A stretch of 64,000 nt of DNA. Source: CAZGMJ01 sp964526785 (lineage in GTDB: Bacteria; Planctomycetota; Phycisphaerae; Sedimentisphaerales; Anaerobacaceae). Under the pieces are notes generated by a model that saw only the letters and a program-made list of their open reading frames with translations, was not told where the DNA came from and searched no databases. Shown piece by piece: positions 9,903 to 18,558 of the stretch (within the stretch, counting starts at the first letter, position 1; each line of letters opens with the position of its first letter). A program made the translations under genes and the position numbers. The stretch covers positions 58,994 to 122,993 of the forward strand of contig CAZGMJ010000008.1 of NCBI GenBank assembly GCA_964526785.1, in the 5' to 3' direction.

Positions 9903-12068
9903 CTAGAACGGCCATGGACGGCTCGTGAAGTAGTCTCTGTCGGCGAAATTGCGGTCATACACAAAACCGAAACCATACGTGGCACGGAATGCATTACGCA
10001 GAACCGCGCGCCATCTCGAGTACGCGTCTGTGCCGACGTTGATCAGATCGTTCGGCTTGATGAAGAAATCGGGCTGCTCGCCGCTGGCAATCTTGTCCAG
10101 ATCGACCATTACGATCTCTTCCTTGTTTCTGCCTATTCTCCTGACTACTTCAACACGCTTCGGCACCGCCAGCGGCCCAAGCCCTCCGGCTGCCGCGATA
10201 GCCATTTTCAACGTCATCGGACGACCCGTGATGTTGATATATCCCTGGGCATTCACATTACCCATGATGCAAAACTCGCCGATGATGTCCACGGGAACGT
10301 GAATCGTATCACCGGGCTTAATTACAATATTGTACCTCGGATCGCCCGCCAGCAACTTGTCGGCCGGAATCCGAATCAATCGCCCGCCGGCACCGCGATC
10401 CCATTCGACCTCGGAAGTCGGCTCCTCCTCGACCGGGCCAACGAGCAATTCCTGGGGCTCGACCTGGATGGAGGGTTGCTTGGGCTCGGCGGGTCCGCCG
10501 ACCTGCATAGGAACCCACTTGCCGTCCTTGAATATCCATTCGATACGCCCGGTACCGGTTGACTCGGCAGGTCCCTCTGCGTCGACAATTTCGGGCATCA
10601 TCGATTCTACGTCCTCAGCCGGCATTTGTTCGCGAGGTTCGGGCGGAGCCTCGGGCTGGCCCAGAGATTTAAGAACATCGTCGATATCGCCGTTCCTTTG
10701 GCCTCCTGCTCCTGCCGGAGGCTGCTCAAACGACTGCAGGACCTCGTCAACATCGGCCCGTCGACCACCGCCATCCGCACCGGGTCCATTCGGCTGCTCG
10801 GAGAGCGAGTTGAGTAGATCGTCGACGCTGACCTGCCGGCGACTCTCGCGACCTGCGGACACATTCGGACGATTCGGCGAGGCAAAACGAGACCGCCGTT
10901 CGCTGTCTACAGGTCTATCCGAAAGACTCCTGAGGAGATCTTCTGTTCCCACACTTTGAGAGCGCCCGGTACGTTGCCTCGGTGCCGTACTCGTGCCGGA
11001 ACGGTAGTCTCTCGTTCGCGAACCCGCGCGGTCTTCGCCGGCCGGCTTTTCCGACAGCGACTTGAGGATATCGCTGACGGAGACATCCCCGCCGTTGGTC
11101 CCCGATTGGCCGCCGGATGGCCGGTTTGCACTGGTTCGATTGTCCCAACTACTCGGCCAGTTCTGGCCGTTGCCGCCAAAGCCACCGACATCACTTCGCA
11201 TATTGTTATTGCCGAATTCGGCTGAGGAGACGACGAGCGAGCTGCCGTTCCCGCTTCGCTGAGCTCTCGGAGCGATGATCTCGAACATCTCATCATCCGA
11301 CCCGTTCATACCATCCATCGTTCCTCGTCGCGGCCCCATCATAGGCGCATCAATGCCGCCGTCATAACGCCCGGCGTCCATCGAACGCGACACATAGATG
11401 TAGCTGACGTTGAACTGCGCGGGTCCGCCCGCCAGAGCCAGCGCGTCGGCCAGACGAAAGCCGTATCGCGGTATCGTGTAGCGGCCCGGAGCGGGCACGC
11501 CGTTTCCGAGGATCGAGAAGGTCCGCTGCTGGGAACGCACGAGCGTGACAGTCACGGACGGCTCCTTCAAGACGCTGGGCGAGAGTATCTGGCGTATCTC
11601 TTCCTCCAGTTGTGTCTCGGTCAATCCCAGGACGTTAACGACTCCGACTTCGGGAATCGACACCTTGCCGGTCTCGGTGACAATGAACTGGTTGACGTAC
11701 TGCAGATTCTCCTGAAGCAATTCGAACACGGACACCTGCACTACGTCACCGGCTCGGAACGTGTAGTCGTTCTCCACCACAATCGTGTCGATAGGGCGGG
11801 GTTCCTCAGCGTCCTCCCACGCCAGCGGCGGTTCTTCCGCCACTCCGAGCGAATCCAGAATCACGTTGACCGCAGGCGTTGGACGAAAACGCCCCAGTCG
11901 CCCGCCAGGGTCCAGGAACTTGCTGTTACACCCCGACGAAGAAACCAGAAACAGCAAAAAGCACACAGTAAACAACAGCCATGCTGTCTTGCCTGTACTC
12001 TCACTCTTCGCACATTGAGTCTGTTTTCTTTTCATGGCACCATGTTTCCCAAATGAACCGAAATTCAT
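9903..12068 (-). CDS. Wza-like polysaccharide export lipoprotein with a repeat-bearing linker
   Basis: A 721-residue outer-membrane export protein. A hydrophobic signal ends in a lipobox (LVSSSGC, Cys at about residue 47). The polysaccharide export (Poly_export) domain follows (TFRAGDVVQVSVFELLQ, PEVGVVNVLGLT), then a first SLBB-type domain (ILGNGVPAPGRYTIPR). About 300 residues of low-complexity Ser/Gly/Arg-rich linker follow, carrying five copies of a short motif of the form (V/I)-D-x-(L/V)-L-x-S-(L/F). A second SLBB domain comes after it (IKPGDTIHVPVDIIGEFCIMGNVNAQGYINITGR). Typical Wza is about 380 residues, so the extra length is essentially the linker. The start is ambiguous: an in-frame ATG at 12035 (MKRKQT) gives a more standard signal peptide, and neither ATG has a good ribosome binding site. 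It is the first gene of the operon. Confidence 0.88.
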   Translation of the reverse strand: MNFGSFGKHGAMKRKQTQCAKSESTGKTAWLLFTVCFLLFLVSSSGCNSKFLDPGGRLGRFRPTPAVNVILDSLGVAEEPPLAWEDAEEPRPIDTIVVENDYTFRAGDVVQVSVFELLQENLQYVNQFIVTETGKVSIPEVGVVNVLGLTETQLEEEIRQILSPSVLKEPSVTVTLVRSQQRTFSILGNGVPAPGRYTIPRYGFRLADALALAGGPAQFNVSYIYVSRSMDAGRYDGGIDAPMMGPRRGTMDGMNGSDDEMFEIIAPRAQRSGNGSSLVVSSAEFGNNNMRSDVGGFGGNGQNWPSSWDNRTSANRPSGGQSGTNGGDVSVSDILKSLSEKPAGEDRAGSRTRDYRSGTSTAPRQRTGRSQSVGTEDLLRSLSDRPVDSERRSRFASPNRPNVSAGRESRRQVSVDDLLNSLSEQPNGPGADGGGRRADVDEVLQSFEQPPAGAGGQRNGDIDDVLKSLGQPEAPPEPREQMPAEDVESMMPEIVDAEGPAESTGTGRIEWIFKDGKWVPMQVGGPAEPKQPSIQVEPQELLVGPVEEEPTSEVEWDRGAGGRLIRIPADKLLAGDPRYNIVIKPGDTIHVPVDIIGEFCIMGNVNAQGYINITGRPMTLKMAIAAAGGLGPLAVPKRVEVVRRIGRNKEEIVMVDLDKIASGEQPDFFIKPNDLINVGTDAYSRWRAVLRNAFRATYGFGFVYDRNFADRDYFTSRPWPF
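10650..11085 (-). repeat. Five-copy short motif repeat in the Wza-like linker
   Basis: Coding repeat. Copies read VSDILKSLSEKP (about 11040-11085), TEDLLRSLSDRP (10912-10950), VDDLLNSLSEQP (10792-10832), VDEVLQSFEQPP (10720-10757) and IDDVLKSLGQP (10653-10688). They are spaced irregularly by Ser/Arg/Gly-rich, probably disordered sequence. Each copy looks like one short amphipathic helix. Confidence 0.8.
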
Positions 12069-12584
12069 GTCTATTCGATATTTGCAAACCGATTACGAGA
12101 TTTTCACTCGCAGATTTATCGGTTCAATATAAGCTCGCCTTAACTTTTTTCCGGCTTCCGGCTCGTCGTTTCCCGAACACACTTTCTGGACCAGTTTGAC
12201 AGATTTAGCCGTTTGCGACGAACGCGACGATTCATACAACCACTTCTCTGCACTGGTTCCTGTCGTCATCCACAAGTGATTGCTTTAGCGATAGTTGCGC
12301 ATATTTCAGCCGGGCGGATCATTTTGGTTGAGCTGCACGCACAAGCGAACCGACGGGCCCGCAGGCGTTCGAGATGAGCGGGCGAGAAACCGGCGTTTCC
12401 GCAAGTCCGGAGGATCGGGCCGATAATAGAAGTGGTGTCAACACAGACACAATGCGCGGTTGCGACCGAGAAAGATGAAGAAAAGATGCAAAAAACGCGG
12501 AAAGACCGTGAGTTCCGGCACTCAGATGCGATTCAGTACCTGTGGTGCGAGATTGTCACTCGTCACCGGAGGATGTCACGGCAC
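12069..12584. other. 516-bp intergenic region with a leader stem-loop upstream of the export operon
   Basis: On the minus strand a nested stem-loop (AACCGAT...ATCGGTT at 12087-12124, with inner CGAG/CTCG) sits 19 bases before the Wza-like start. Further upstream an AT-rich stretch, TTATATT (about 12125-12131), could be a -10 element but lacks a convincing -35 box. The operon promoter is expected here but is not resolved. A possible 58-codon frame (12093-12269) is listed separately. Nothing recognisable is seen in 12270-12584. Confidence 0.4.
12093..12269 (-). CDS. Possible 58-residue small protein, doubtful
   Basis: A short frame beginning MTTGTSAEKWLYESS and ending NLRVKIS, mixed charged and polar composition, in the leader of the export operon. 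It has no ribosome binding site, no recognised domain, and its stop lies inside the stem-loop preceding the Wza-like gene. It could be a regulatory upstream frame, or chance. The function is unknown. Confidence 0.2.
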   Translation of the reverse strand: MTTGTSAEKWLYESSRSSQTAKSVKLVQKVCSGNDEPEAGKKLRRAYIEPINLRVKIS

Positions 12585-13361
12585 TTATTTGAGGTCGATT
12601 TTTATCAGACGTCCGAGCGTTGCGCCCTGTTCGTCAGTGTCGAAGATTTCGATTCTTGTGGGCACGTGGACGGAATCCTTGCCGAGATCCTGGTAGTCGT
12701 GGCACTGGACCAGCAGAAAACCCTCACCTTGCGTGCGGACCATCCAGATTCGATCCAGAAGACCACTGCGCCGGTTGTGGTAAAAGACGATTTGGGGAGG
12801 ATTGTACGATTTCAGTGCATCAACACGAACAGTGCGCCTGACCTTTACATACCAACGGCCTTCCAACTTCACCGGCTCACCGAAGGTCTCAAATGAAACA
12901 CGATCATCCAAAAGCAGCGCGGGAGTCGCCGTAACGGCAAGCAGCGCCTGAGCGAGGTCTTCCGCTGCAATTGACTCTGTCAGCCTTTCCATGTCTCGCG
13001 CGCCCTGCTTGACACTGAAGCGCCCCATGGCGAGCTGCCACAGATACGAACCTCCCGGCTCATGGCCACGAATCTGAGCGGCTCGCGACCACGGATATAT
13101 CGTGTACTGCTGCTCGGTCAGATAATAACTGCCGTCAGGCTGATAAAACGAGGCAATGCAGTCCAGATCGAATTGTTTTGTACCGGCCCACGCATCCATG
13201 CCGCCGGCGGCTTCAATAGCCTCAGCACCGAATTCACCGGGCACCGCCAACGTCTCGGCATCCGGTCCGATGGCCAGTTTAACTTCTGTTTTGCCCCGGC
13301 CGCAGCCGGCAACCATCACGGCCATACTCAGCAAGACCAGCGTCGATATTCGAGTAACCAT
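12585..13361 (-). CDS. Hypothetical lipoprotein cotranscribed with pyruvate:ferredoxin oxidoreductase
   Basis: A predicted 258-residue lipoprotein: MVTRIS, a hydrophobic core, then the lipobox VMVAGC. The mature part contains FGAEAIEAAGGMDAWAG, FYQPDGSYYLTEQQYT and strand-rich segments (KLEGRWYVKVRRTVRVD, GEGFLLVQCHDYQDLG). It resembles outer-membrane lipoprotein-sorting-like beta folds in style, but I cannot name the family. I chose the ATG at 13361 because AGGAGG lies about ten bases upstream; a GTG at 13400 would add 13 residues. It starts just after the oxidoreductase stop, so it is probably in the same transcript. A link to pyruvate metabolism is not obvious. Confidence 0.75.
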   Translation of the reverse strand: MVTRISTLVLLSMAVMVAGCGRGKTEVKLAIGPDAETLAVPGEFGAEAIEAAGGMDAWAGTKQFDLDCIASFYQPDGSYYLTEQQYTIYPWSRAAQIRGHEPGGSYLWQLAMGRFSVKQGARDMERLTESIAAEDLAQALLAVTATPALLLDDRVSFETFGEPVKLEGRWYVKVRRTVRVDALKSYNPPQIVFYHNRRSGLLDRIWMVRTQGEGFLLVQCHDYQDLGKDSVHVPTRIEIFDTDEQGATLGRLIKIDLK

Positions 13362-13405
13362 CCTGCCTGCACCTCCTCTGCATCGTCTTTTGAGCAGCAC
13401 TAATT

Positions 13406-16400
13406 TCAGTTGTCGCCGTTATCACACGACAACTTCGCCAGTTGTTCCATCAGAGCGTAACGCCGTTTGGCGTCCTGCTCAGCAAGCTTTATCAATTCAG
13501 CGGCCGCTTCCGGCTTGGATTGCTTCAACGTCCGGTAACGGTTTTCGCCGTAGGCGTAATCCTCGAAAGACTCGGTCGGCGGCTTCGAATCGAGCTGCAA
13601 CGGATTCTTGCCCTGTTCCAGCAGCCGCGGATCGAACCGATACAGAGGCCAATGACCGCACGCCACCGCCTTTTTCTGCTCGCTGTAGCCCTTCGTCATG
13701 TTGATGCCGTGCGCGATGCACTGAGCGTATGCGAGAATAAGCGACGGCCCCGGATAGGCCTCGGCCTCGACGAAGGCTTTGACGGCCTGGTTCGTGTTGG
13801 CGCCCATCGCGATCTTCGCGACATAGATATTACCATAGGTCATTGCGAGCAGGCCCATGTCTTTCTTCGGAGCGGGCTTGCCGGCCGCAGCGAACTTCGC
13901 AACCGCCGCACGCGGCGTAGACTTCGACATCTGGCCGCCCGTGTTGGAATACACCTCCGTATCCAGCACCAGTACGTTCACATCGGCACCGCTGGCAAGC
14001 ACGTGGTCCACTCCACCGTATCCGATGTCGTACGCCCAACCGTCGCCGCCAAGCGCCCAGACGGACTTTCTGACCAGGTAGTCCGCGACGCCAAGCAGTC
14101 TCTTGCATTGGTCGCAATCGCCCCTGGAACACTGCTCTTTGAGCTGCTCGATGCGGGCACGCTGCTCTTCGATAGCAACCTGCGCAGGATCGTTGGCCAG
14201 TGTAGCATGGCGGATTTCATCACCCAGCGACTTGTCTACGCAACCTTCGGCAACCGCGGCGTCGAGCAATTCCAGGGCCATCTGGCGGAACTTGTCCACC
14301 GACAGCCTCATACCCATCGCAAATTCGGCGTTGTCCTCGAACAGACTGTTGCTCCATGTCGGCCCTCGGCCGTCCGCCCGCGTGCAATAGGGGGTGGTTG
14401 GGAGGTTGCCGCCGTAGATTGACGAACAGCCCGTTGCGTTGCCGATCATCGCCCGATCACCGAACAACTGGCTGAGCAGCTTGACGTAGGCGGTCTCTCC
14501 GCACCCGGCACAGGCGCCGGAATACTCGAACAACGGCTCGACGAACTGACTGCCCTTGACCGACTGGAGCTTGTAGAGCGACGAGTCCGTATTCGGGACC
14601 GAGAGGAAGTAATCGTAGTTTTCCCGTTCCTGACCTCGCAACGGCTCCTGCAAATGCATATTGATCGCTTTGCGCCCCGTTGGTTCCTTGTTCTCATCCT
14701 TCTCTTTTGCGGGGCACATCTCCACGCAGACACCGCAGCCCGTACAGTCCTCGGGAGCAACCTGCACCGTGAACTTCATGCCCTTGAAGTCCTTGCCCCT
14801 GGCGTCGGCGCTCTTGAACGTCTCCGGAGCACTGTCGAGATGTTTGGGATCGTACGCCTTGATGCGAATGGTGGCATGCGGACAAACCAGCGAGCACGTG
14901 CCGCACTGGATACAAACATCAGGCTCCCAGACAGGGATATTGACGGCGATATTGCGTTTTTCGTATTTCGTCGTACCGGTCGGGAACTTGCCGTCCTCGG
15001 GCATTTTGCTCACCGGAAGTTTGTCGCCGTTGCGCATCATGATCTCGGCGGTAACTTCTTTGATGAACTGGGGCGCATCGTCCGGGACCACGGCGGGCAT
15101 CTTTGCCTTGCTGGTCACCTTGTCGGGCACCTCGACCTGGTACGCCTTGTCGAGCGCGCCGTCAACCGCCGCATGGTTCATCTGGACGACCTTTTCGCCC
15201 TTCTTGCCGTATGTCTTTTGAACCGCATCCTTGATGGCCTTGACCGCCGTGTCGATCGGGATAATATCGCTGATTTTGAAGAATGCCGTCTGCATGATCA
15301 CGTTAATGCGAGCACCCAATCCAAGCTCCTGCGCCAGACCAATCGCGTCGATCACATAGAACTTGAGCTTCTTGCTGATAATCTGCTCCTGCACTTCCAT
15401 CGGCAGCGTATCCCAGACCTCATCCTTGTCGTGGCTTGTGGTCAACAGGAACGTTCCGCCTTCCTTCGCGGATGAGAGCATGTCGTATTTCTCCACGAAG
15501 CTCGGGTTGTGACATGCCACGAAATCGGCTTTGCTGATCAGATACGGTTTGCGGAGCAGTTCTTTGCCGAACCGCAGGTGCGAGATGGTAATCGCCCCGG
15601 CCTTCTTCGAGTCGTATACGAAGTAGCCCTGGGCGTAATTATCGGTCTGTTCGCCGATGATCTTGATCGAGTTCTTGTTCGCGCCGACGGTTCCGTCCGA
15701 GCCCAGCCCGTAGAACATCGCAGCATAGAAACCTTCGCTGGGAAGCTCGTACGATTCGTCCACATCCAGGCTCGTATTTGTCACGTCGTCGATGATGCCG
15801 ACAGTGAAGCCGTTCTTCGGCGCCCTGGCGTCCAGATTCTCGAACACCGCCTTGACCATGGCCGGCGTAAATTCCTTCGAGCCCAAACCGTACCGGCCGC
15901 CCACAATCAGCGGATACTCGTCCGACTTGAACGAGCCGTCGGCCATCGCCTCACCGATGGCGGTGCGAACGTCGAGGTACAGCGGTTCGCCCAGGGCTCC
16001 GGGTTCTTTCGTACGATCCAGCACGCCGATCTTCCTGACTGTCTCCGGAAGCGCTTCGACGAAGTGCTTGAGGCTGAACGGGCGGAACAGCCGAACCTTC
16101 AGCAGGCCGACTTTCTCACCCTGAGATAGCATATGTTCGACGGTTTCGTGCGCAACATCAGCTCCGGAGCCCATCATAATGATGACCTTCTCCGCATCCG
16201 GCGCACCGACATAATCGAAAAGATGGTACTGCCGACCGACGATCTTCGCAAATTTGTCCATGGTTTCCTGGACAATATCGGGCGTTGCAAGATAGTACTT
16301 GTTGACCGTCTCGCGTCCCTGGAAGTACACATCCGGGTTCTGGGCGGTACCGCCGATTTTGGGATGGTCCGGACTCAGCGCCCGCGCCTTGTGCTGCAGG

Positions 16401-16999
16401 ACCAGATCATCGTCGATCATTGCCCGCATATCGTCATAAGTCAGTTCCTCGACCTTCTGCACCTCGTGGCTGGTCCTGAAGCCATCGAAGAAATGCAGGA
16501 ACGGCACCCGCGCCGCCAGCGTCGACTGCTGTGCGATCAGAGCCATATCCATCACCTCCTGGACGCTGTCAGACGCCAGCATGGCAAACCCGGTCTCGCG
16601 GCAGGTGGTAACATCGGAATGGTCTCCGAAGATGGACAGCGCCTGGCAGGCAAGCGAACGAGCCGAGATATGAAAAACGGTTGGCAACAACTCGCCGGCA
16701 ATCTTATACATATTCGGGATCATCAACAGCAGACCCTGAGAGGCCGTAAAGGTTGTTGTCAGTGCTCCGGCGGCAAGTGCACCGTGCACGGCCCCGGCAG
16801 CCCCCCCTTCCGACTGCATTTCCGTTACCGAGGGAATGCTTCCCCATATGTTAGGCTTGCCGCTCGCGCTCTTGGCGTCCGCCATTTCACCCATCGGCGA
16901 ACTCGGCGTAATCGGGTATATCGCGACAACCTCATTCGTAGCGTGCGCTACATGCGCCACTGCGGAATTTCCGTCAATCGTTACCATTCTACGTTTCAT
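13406..16999 (-). CDS. nifJ: Pyruvate:ferredoxin (flavodoxin) oxidoreductase
   Basis: A 1197-residue homodimeric-type enzyme that converts pyruvate and CoA to acetyl-CoA and CO2, reducing ferredoxin or flavodoxin. All domains are in one chain. The N-terminal pyrimidine-binding domain has AIYPITPSSPMGEMAD. The gamma domain has GLGSDGTVGANKNSIKII. The [4Fe-4S] ferredoxin domain has CIQCGTCSLVCP and CTGCGVCVEMCP (about residues 690-760). The C-terminal thiamine-diphosphate domain has GACAGCGETAYVKL, ATGCSSIYGGNLPTTPY and GGDGWAYDIGYGG. The length fits the family (about 1170-1200). I chose the ATG at 16999 because GGAG lies six bases upstream and MKRRMVTIDGN matches the usual beginning; an upstream in-frame start at 17038 is less likely. 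It is cytoplasmic and points to anaerobic metabolism. Confidence 0.95.
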   Translation of the reverse strand: MKRRMVTIDGNSAVAHVAHATNEVVAIYPITPSSPMGEMADAKSASGKPNIWGSIPSVTEMQSEGGAAGAVHGALAAGALTTTFTASQGLLLMIPNMYKIAGELLPTVFHISARSLACQALSIFGDHSDVTTCRETGFAMLASDSVQEVMDMALIAQQSTLAARVPFLHFFDGFRTSHEVQKVEELTYDDMRAMIDDDLVLQHKARALSPDHPKIGGTAQNPDVYFQGRETVNKYYLATPDIVQETMDKFAKIVGRQYHLFDYVGAPDAEKVIIMMGSGADVAHETVEHMLSQGEKVGLLKVRLFRPFSLKHFVEALPETVRKIGVLDRTKEPGALGEPLYLDVRTAIGEAMADGSFKSDEYPLIVGGRYGLGSKEFTPAMVKAVFENLDARAPKNGFTVGIIDDVTNTSLDVDESYELPSEGFYAAMFYGLGSDGTVGANKNSIKIIGEQTDNYAQGYFVYDSKKAGAITISHLRFGKELLRKPYLISKADFVACHNPSFVEKYDMLSSAKEGGTFLLTTSHDKDEVWDTLPMEVQEQIISKKLKFYVIDAIGLAQELGLGARINVIMQTAFFKISDIIPIDTAVKAIKDAVQKTYGKKGEKVVQMNHAAVDGALDKAYQVEVPDKVTSKAKMPAVVPDDAPQFIKEVTAEIMMRNGDKLPVSKMPEDGKFPTGTTKYEKRNIAVNIPVWEPDVCIQCGTCSLVCPHATIRIKAYDPKHLDSAPETFKSADARGKDFKGMKFTVQVAPEDCTGCGVCVEMCPAKEKDENKEPTGRKAINMHLQEPLRGQERENYDYFLSVPNTDSSLYKLQSVKGSQFVEPLFEYSGACAGCGETAYVKLLSQLFGDRAMIGNATGCSSIYGGNLPTTPYCTRADGRGPTWSNSLFEDNAEFAMGMRLSVDKFRQMALELLDAAVAEGCVDKSLGDEIRHATLANDPAQVAIEEQRARIEQLKEQCSRGDCDQCKRLLGVADYLVRKSVWALGGDGWAYDIGYGGVDHVLASGADVNVLVLDTEVYSNTGGQMSKSTPRAAVAKFAAAGKPAPKKDMGLLAMTYGNIYVAKIAMGANTNQAVKAFVEAEAYPGPSLILAYAQCIAHGINMTKGYSEQKKAVACGHWPLYRFDPRLLEQGKNPLQLDSKPPTESFEDYAYGENRYRTLKQSKPEAAAELIKLAEQDAKRRYALMEQLAKLSCDNGDN

Positions 17000-17061
17000 A
17001 AGGTGCTCCATCTTTCCTGAACAAACAACAACCGGCATCAGGTCTTAATCCATCCGACGAT

Positions 17062-17128
17062 CAGGCTGGTTGGACACCGCTCCACCGTACGCATGCGTCG
17101 GGCGGGTCTTCAACAAACAACCAGCCTG
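17062..17128 (-). promoter_or_regulatory. Long stem-loop in the leader of the pyruvate oxidoreductase mRNA
   Basis: A perfect 11-bp inverted repeat (CAGGCTGGTTG / CAACCAGCCTG) at 17062-17072 and 17118-17128 encloses 45 nt that include the 10-bp palindrome ACGCATGCGT (17089-17098). It lies between the predicted promoter and the start codon. It is too far from the start (63 bases) to hide the ribosome site directly and has no U-tract, so the role is open: transcription-factor operator, RNA stability or a cis-regulatory RNA. Confidence 0.5.
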
Positions 17129-17171
17129 TCAGATTAGGCCCTCAGCGCCACGACGCGCCAGGGAAAGCCCA

Positions 17172-17200
17172 TTTATACAGACTTGGCGCGCATTACGCAA
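17172..17200 (-). promoter_or_regulatory. Sigma-70-like promoter for pyruvate:ferredoxin oxidoreductase
   Basis: On the minus strand TTGCGT is followed by a 17-bp spacer and TATAAA. The predicted start near 17165 gives a leader of about 165 nt containing the stem-loop at 17062-17128. The remaining bases up to 17382 show nothing else clear. Confidence 0.55.
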
Positions 17201-17382
17201 CAGGAAAGTTTCGCACAATACGCTTGAGATGAAAGGGAAAAGGCCCTGTCGTGGCCAACCGCACATGGAACCGGACCGAGTACCGATGACGCGGCAGAAA
17301 TGCACTTCAAACGGGGGCGGGCGGATCGGAGTAATGCGCCGGGCCGGCCTTTTTCAACGGCCTTGCTCGCACAGCCAAAGGC

Positions 17383-17901
17383 TCAAAAGACGCCCCACTC
17401 GGAGCTGTTGCGGACGAAATAGCTGGGGCAGATGTAGCGGTATTTCCGCGTTACTTCGAGCACCGCCGCCAACCTGGCTTGATTTCTCGCATCCATCTCT
17501 GCGATCTGGTCGCCGAATTTGGCTCTGAATTCCTCTATGCCGGCGTTGCGTCGGTCCTGTTCGGTGTCGAACAGTCCGCGTATTGCCTCGAGTTCCCCGG
17601 CGTCCAGCCAGAAACCGCCGCACTGCGGACATTCGTCCACCTCGACCTGCCGCTTGACGCTCCAGAAGTGCCGACTCATCACCACATCAGGGCATTTCGG
17701 ACAGTGCCGGCCGCCCCGGTCGTCAATCGCCGCCTTCGGCTCGATGCTCAACAGCGCACCCGGATCTTCAGCCGGTTCATCGACCCGCTGCAATTCATAA
17801 CGGTCGAACCAAATGCCGCCGCAACCGGCGTCGCACACATCCGCCGTCGTATCATCCACTTTTACTTCCGTCAATTCCTCACCACATGCAGGACAAAGCA
17901 T
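17383..17901 (-). CDS. TFIIB-type zinc-ribbon protein
   Basis: A 172-residue soluble protein with two zinc-ribbon units of the zf-TFIIB family. The first is MLCPACGEEL...DVCDAGCGGIWFDRYEL (residues 1-37). The second is HCPKC...DECPQCGGFWLDAGELEAI (about 66-100). Each unit pairs a CPxC knuckle with a later Cys pair and the typical G(I/F)W(F/L)D segment. A helical, charged C-terminal part follows (RNAGIEEFRAKFGDQIAEMD). The family is widespread and functionally uncharacterised. There is no strong ribosome binding site. The neighbouring minus-strand gene upstream is the YacP-like nuclease, 121 bases away. Confidence 0.85.
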   Translation of the reverse strand: MLCPACGEELTEVKVDDTTADVCDAGCGGIWFDRYELQRVDEPAEDPGALLSIEPKAAIDDRGGRHCPKCPDVVMSRHFWSVKRQVEVDECPQCGGFWLDAGELEAIRGLFDTEQDRRNAGIEEFRAKFGDQIAEMDARNQARLAAVLEVTRKYRYICPSYFVRNSSEWGVF

Positions 17902-18022
17902 CAGTCACAAGCCTCCACTGAACCGGTGTAACGTAGATCATTACTCGGTTTGTCGGCACATTAGGCACCGAATGTAAGCGCGAATCGAAATGAAACACGT
18001 GTGTCCAATTGCGCAGGCAGAC

Positions 18023-18499
18023 TCACTGCTCGAAGCCGAACATCTCGAGCCATTGATCCGTCTCGCTCTCGCTGAGGCCGTGGTGTTTGGCCGACGGCTC
18101 CCGCTCGGTAGGCTGGCGTCTGAGCTCAATCTGAACGGTCTTCCAGAACTGCTCCGACTTCACGGCCGTGGCGCGCCTGGACTGCGCCGCCCGCCGAAGC
18201 CGCCTGTCGCTGCTGACGACCGTCATTTCTCTGGTCGCACTGCTGGCCTCAATCTTGCGCTCTATGACACTGTCGGCGTCGTTTCGCAGCCCGGAGAATC
18301 GCACTTCCAGCCTGTTGATATTGTCGAAGTCGCTCTTATCGGACGGCCCTGTGCCGTCAAAGACGATCTCTCCGGTGTCGGTGACTCGCTCAAGATACCG
18401 GCCGATCAATCGGCACAAATGGATCTCGTCCCGCACTTCCGGACTTCCTGCAGAACCCTGGACAGCCCACAATAGATTGTGTCCGTCAATGACAATCAT
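18023..18499 (-). CDS. YacP/Rae1-like NYN-domain protein
   Basis: A 158-residue protein of the NYN/PIN-like nuclease fold. It starts MIVIDGHNLLWAVQ (first acidic site and GHN), continues with TGEIVFDGTGPSDKSDFDN (second acidic region) and TREMTVVSSDRRLRRAAQSR (third acidic site, SSD). YacP homologues include Rae1 of Bacillus, a ribosome-associated endoribonuclease; that this protein cleaves RNA is inferred from family. It lies 59 bases behind pyrC in the same direction and may ride on the pyr transcript. GGGGGT is about 11 bases before the ATG, a loose ribosome site. Confidence 0.8.
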   Translation of the reverse strand: MIVIDGHNLLWAVQGSAGSPEVRDEIHLCRLIGRYLERVTDTGEIVFDGTGPSDKSDFDNINRLEVRFSGLRNDADSVIERKIEASSATREMTVVSSDRRLRRAAQSRRATAVKSEQFWKTVQIELRRQPTEREPSAKHHGLSESETDQWLEMFGFEQ

Positions 18500-18558
18500 T
18501 TGCTGGAATTACCCCCAAATAGCTTCTGAGACTCCTGCTCGCCTCGATCGCTGATGTC

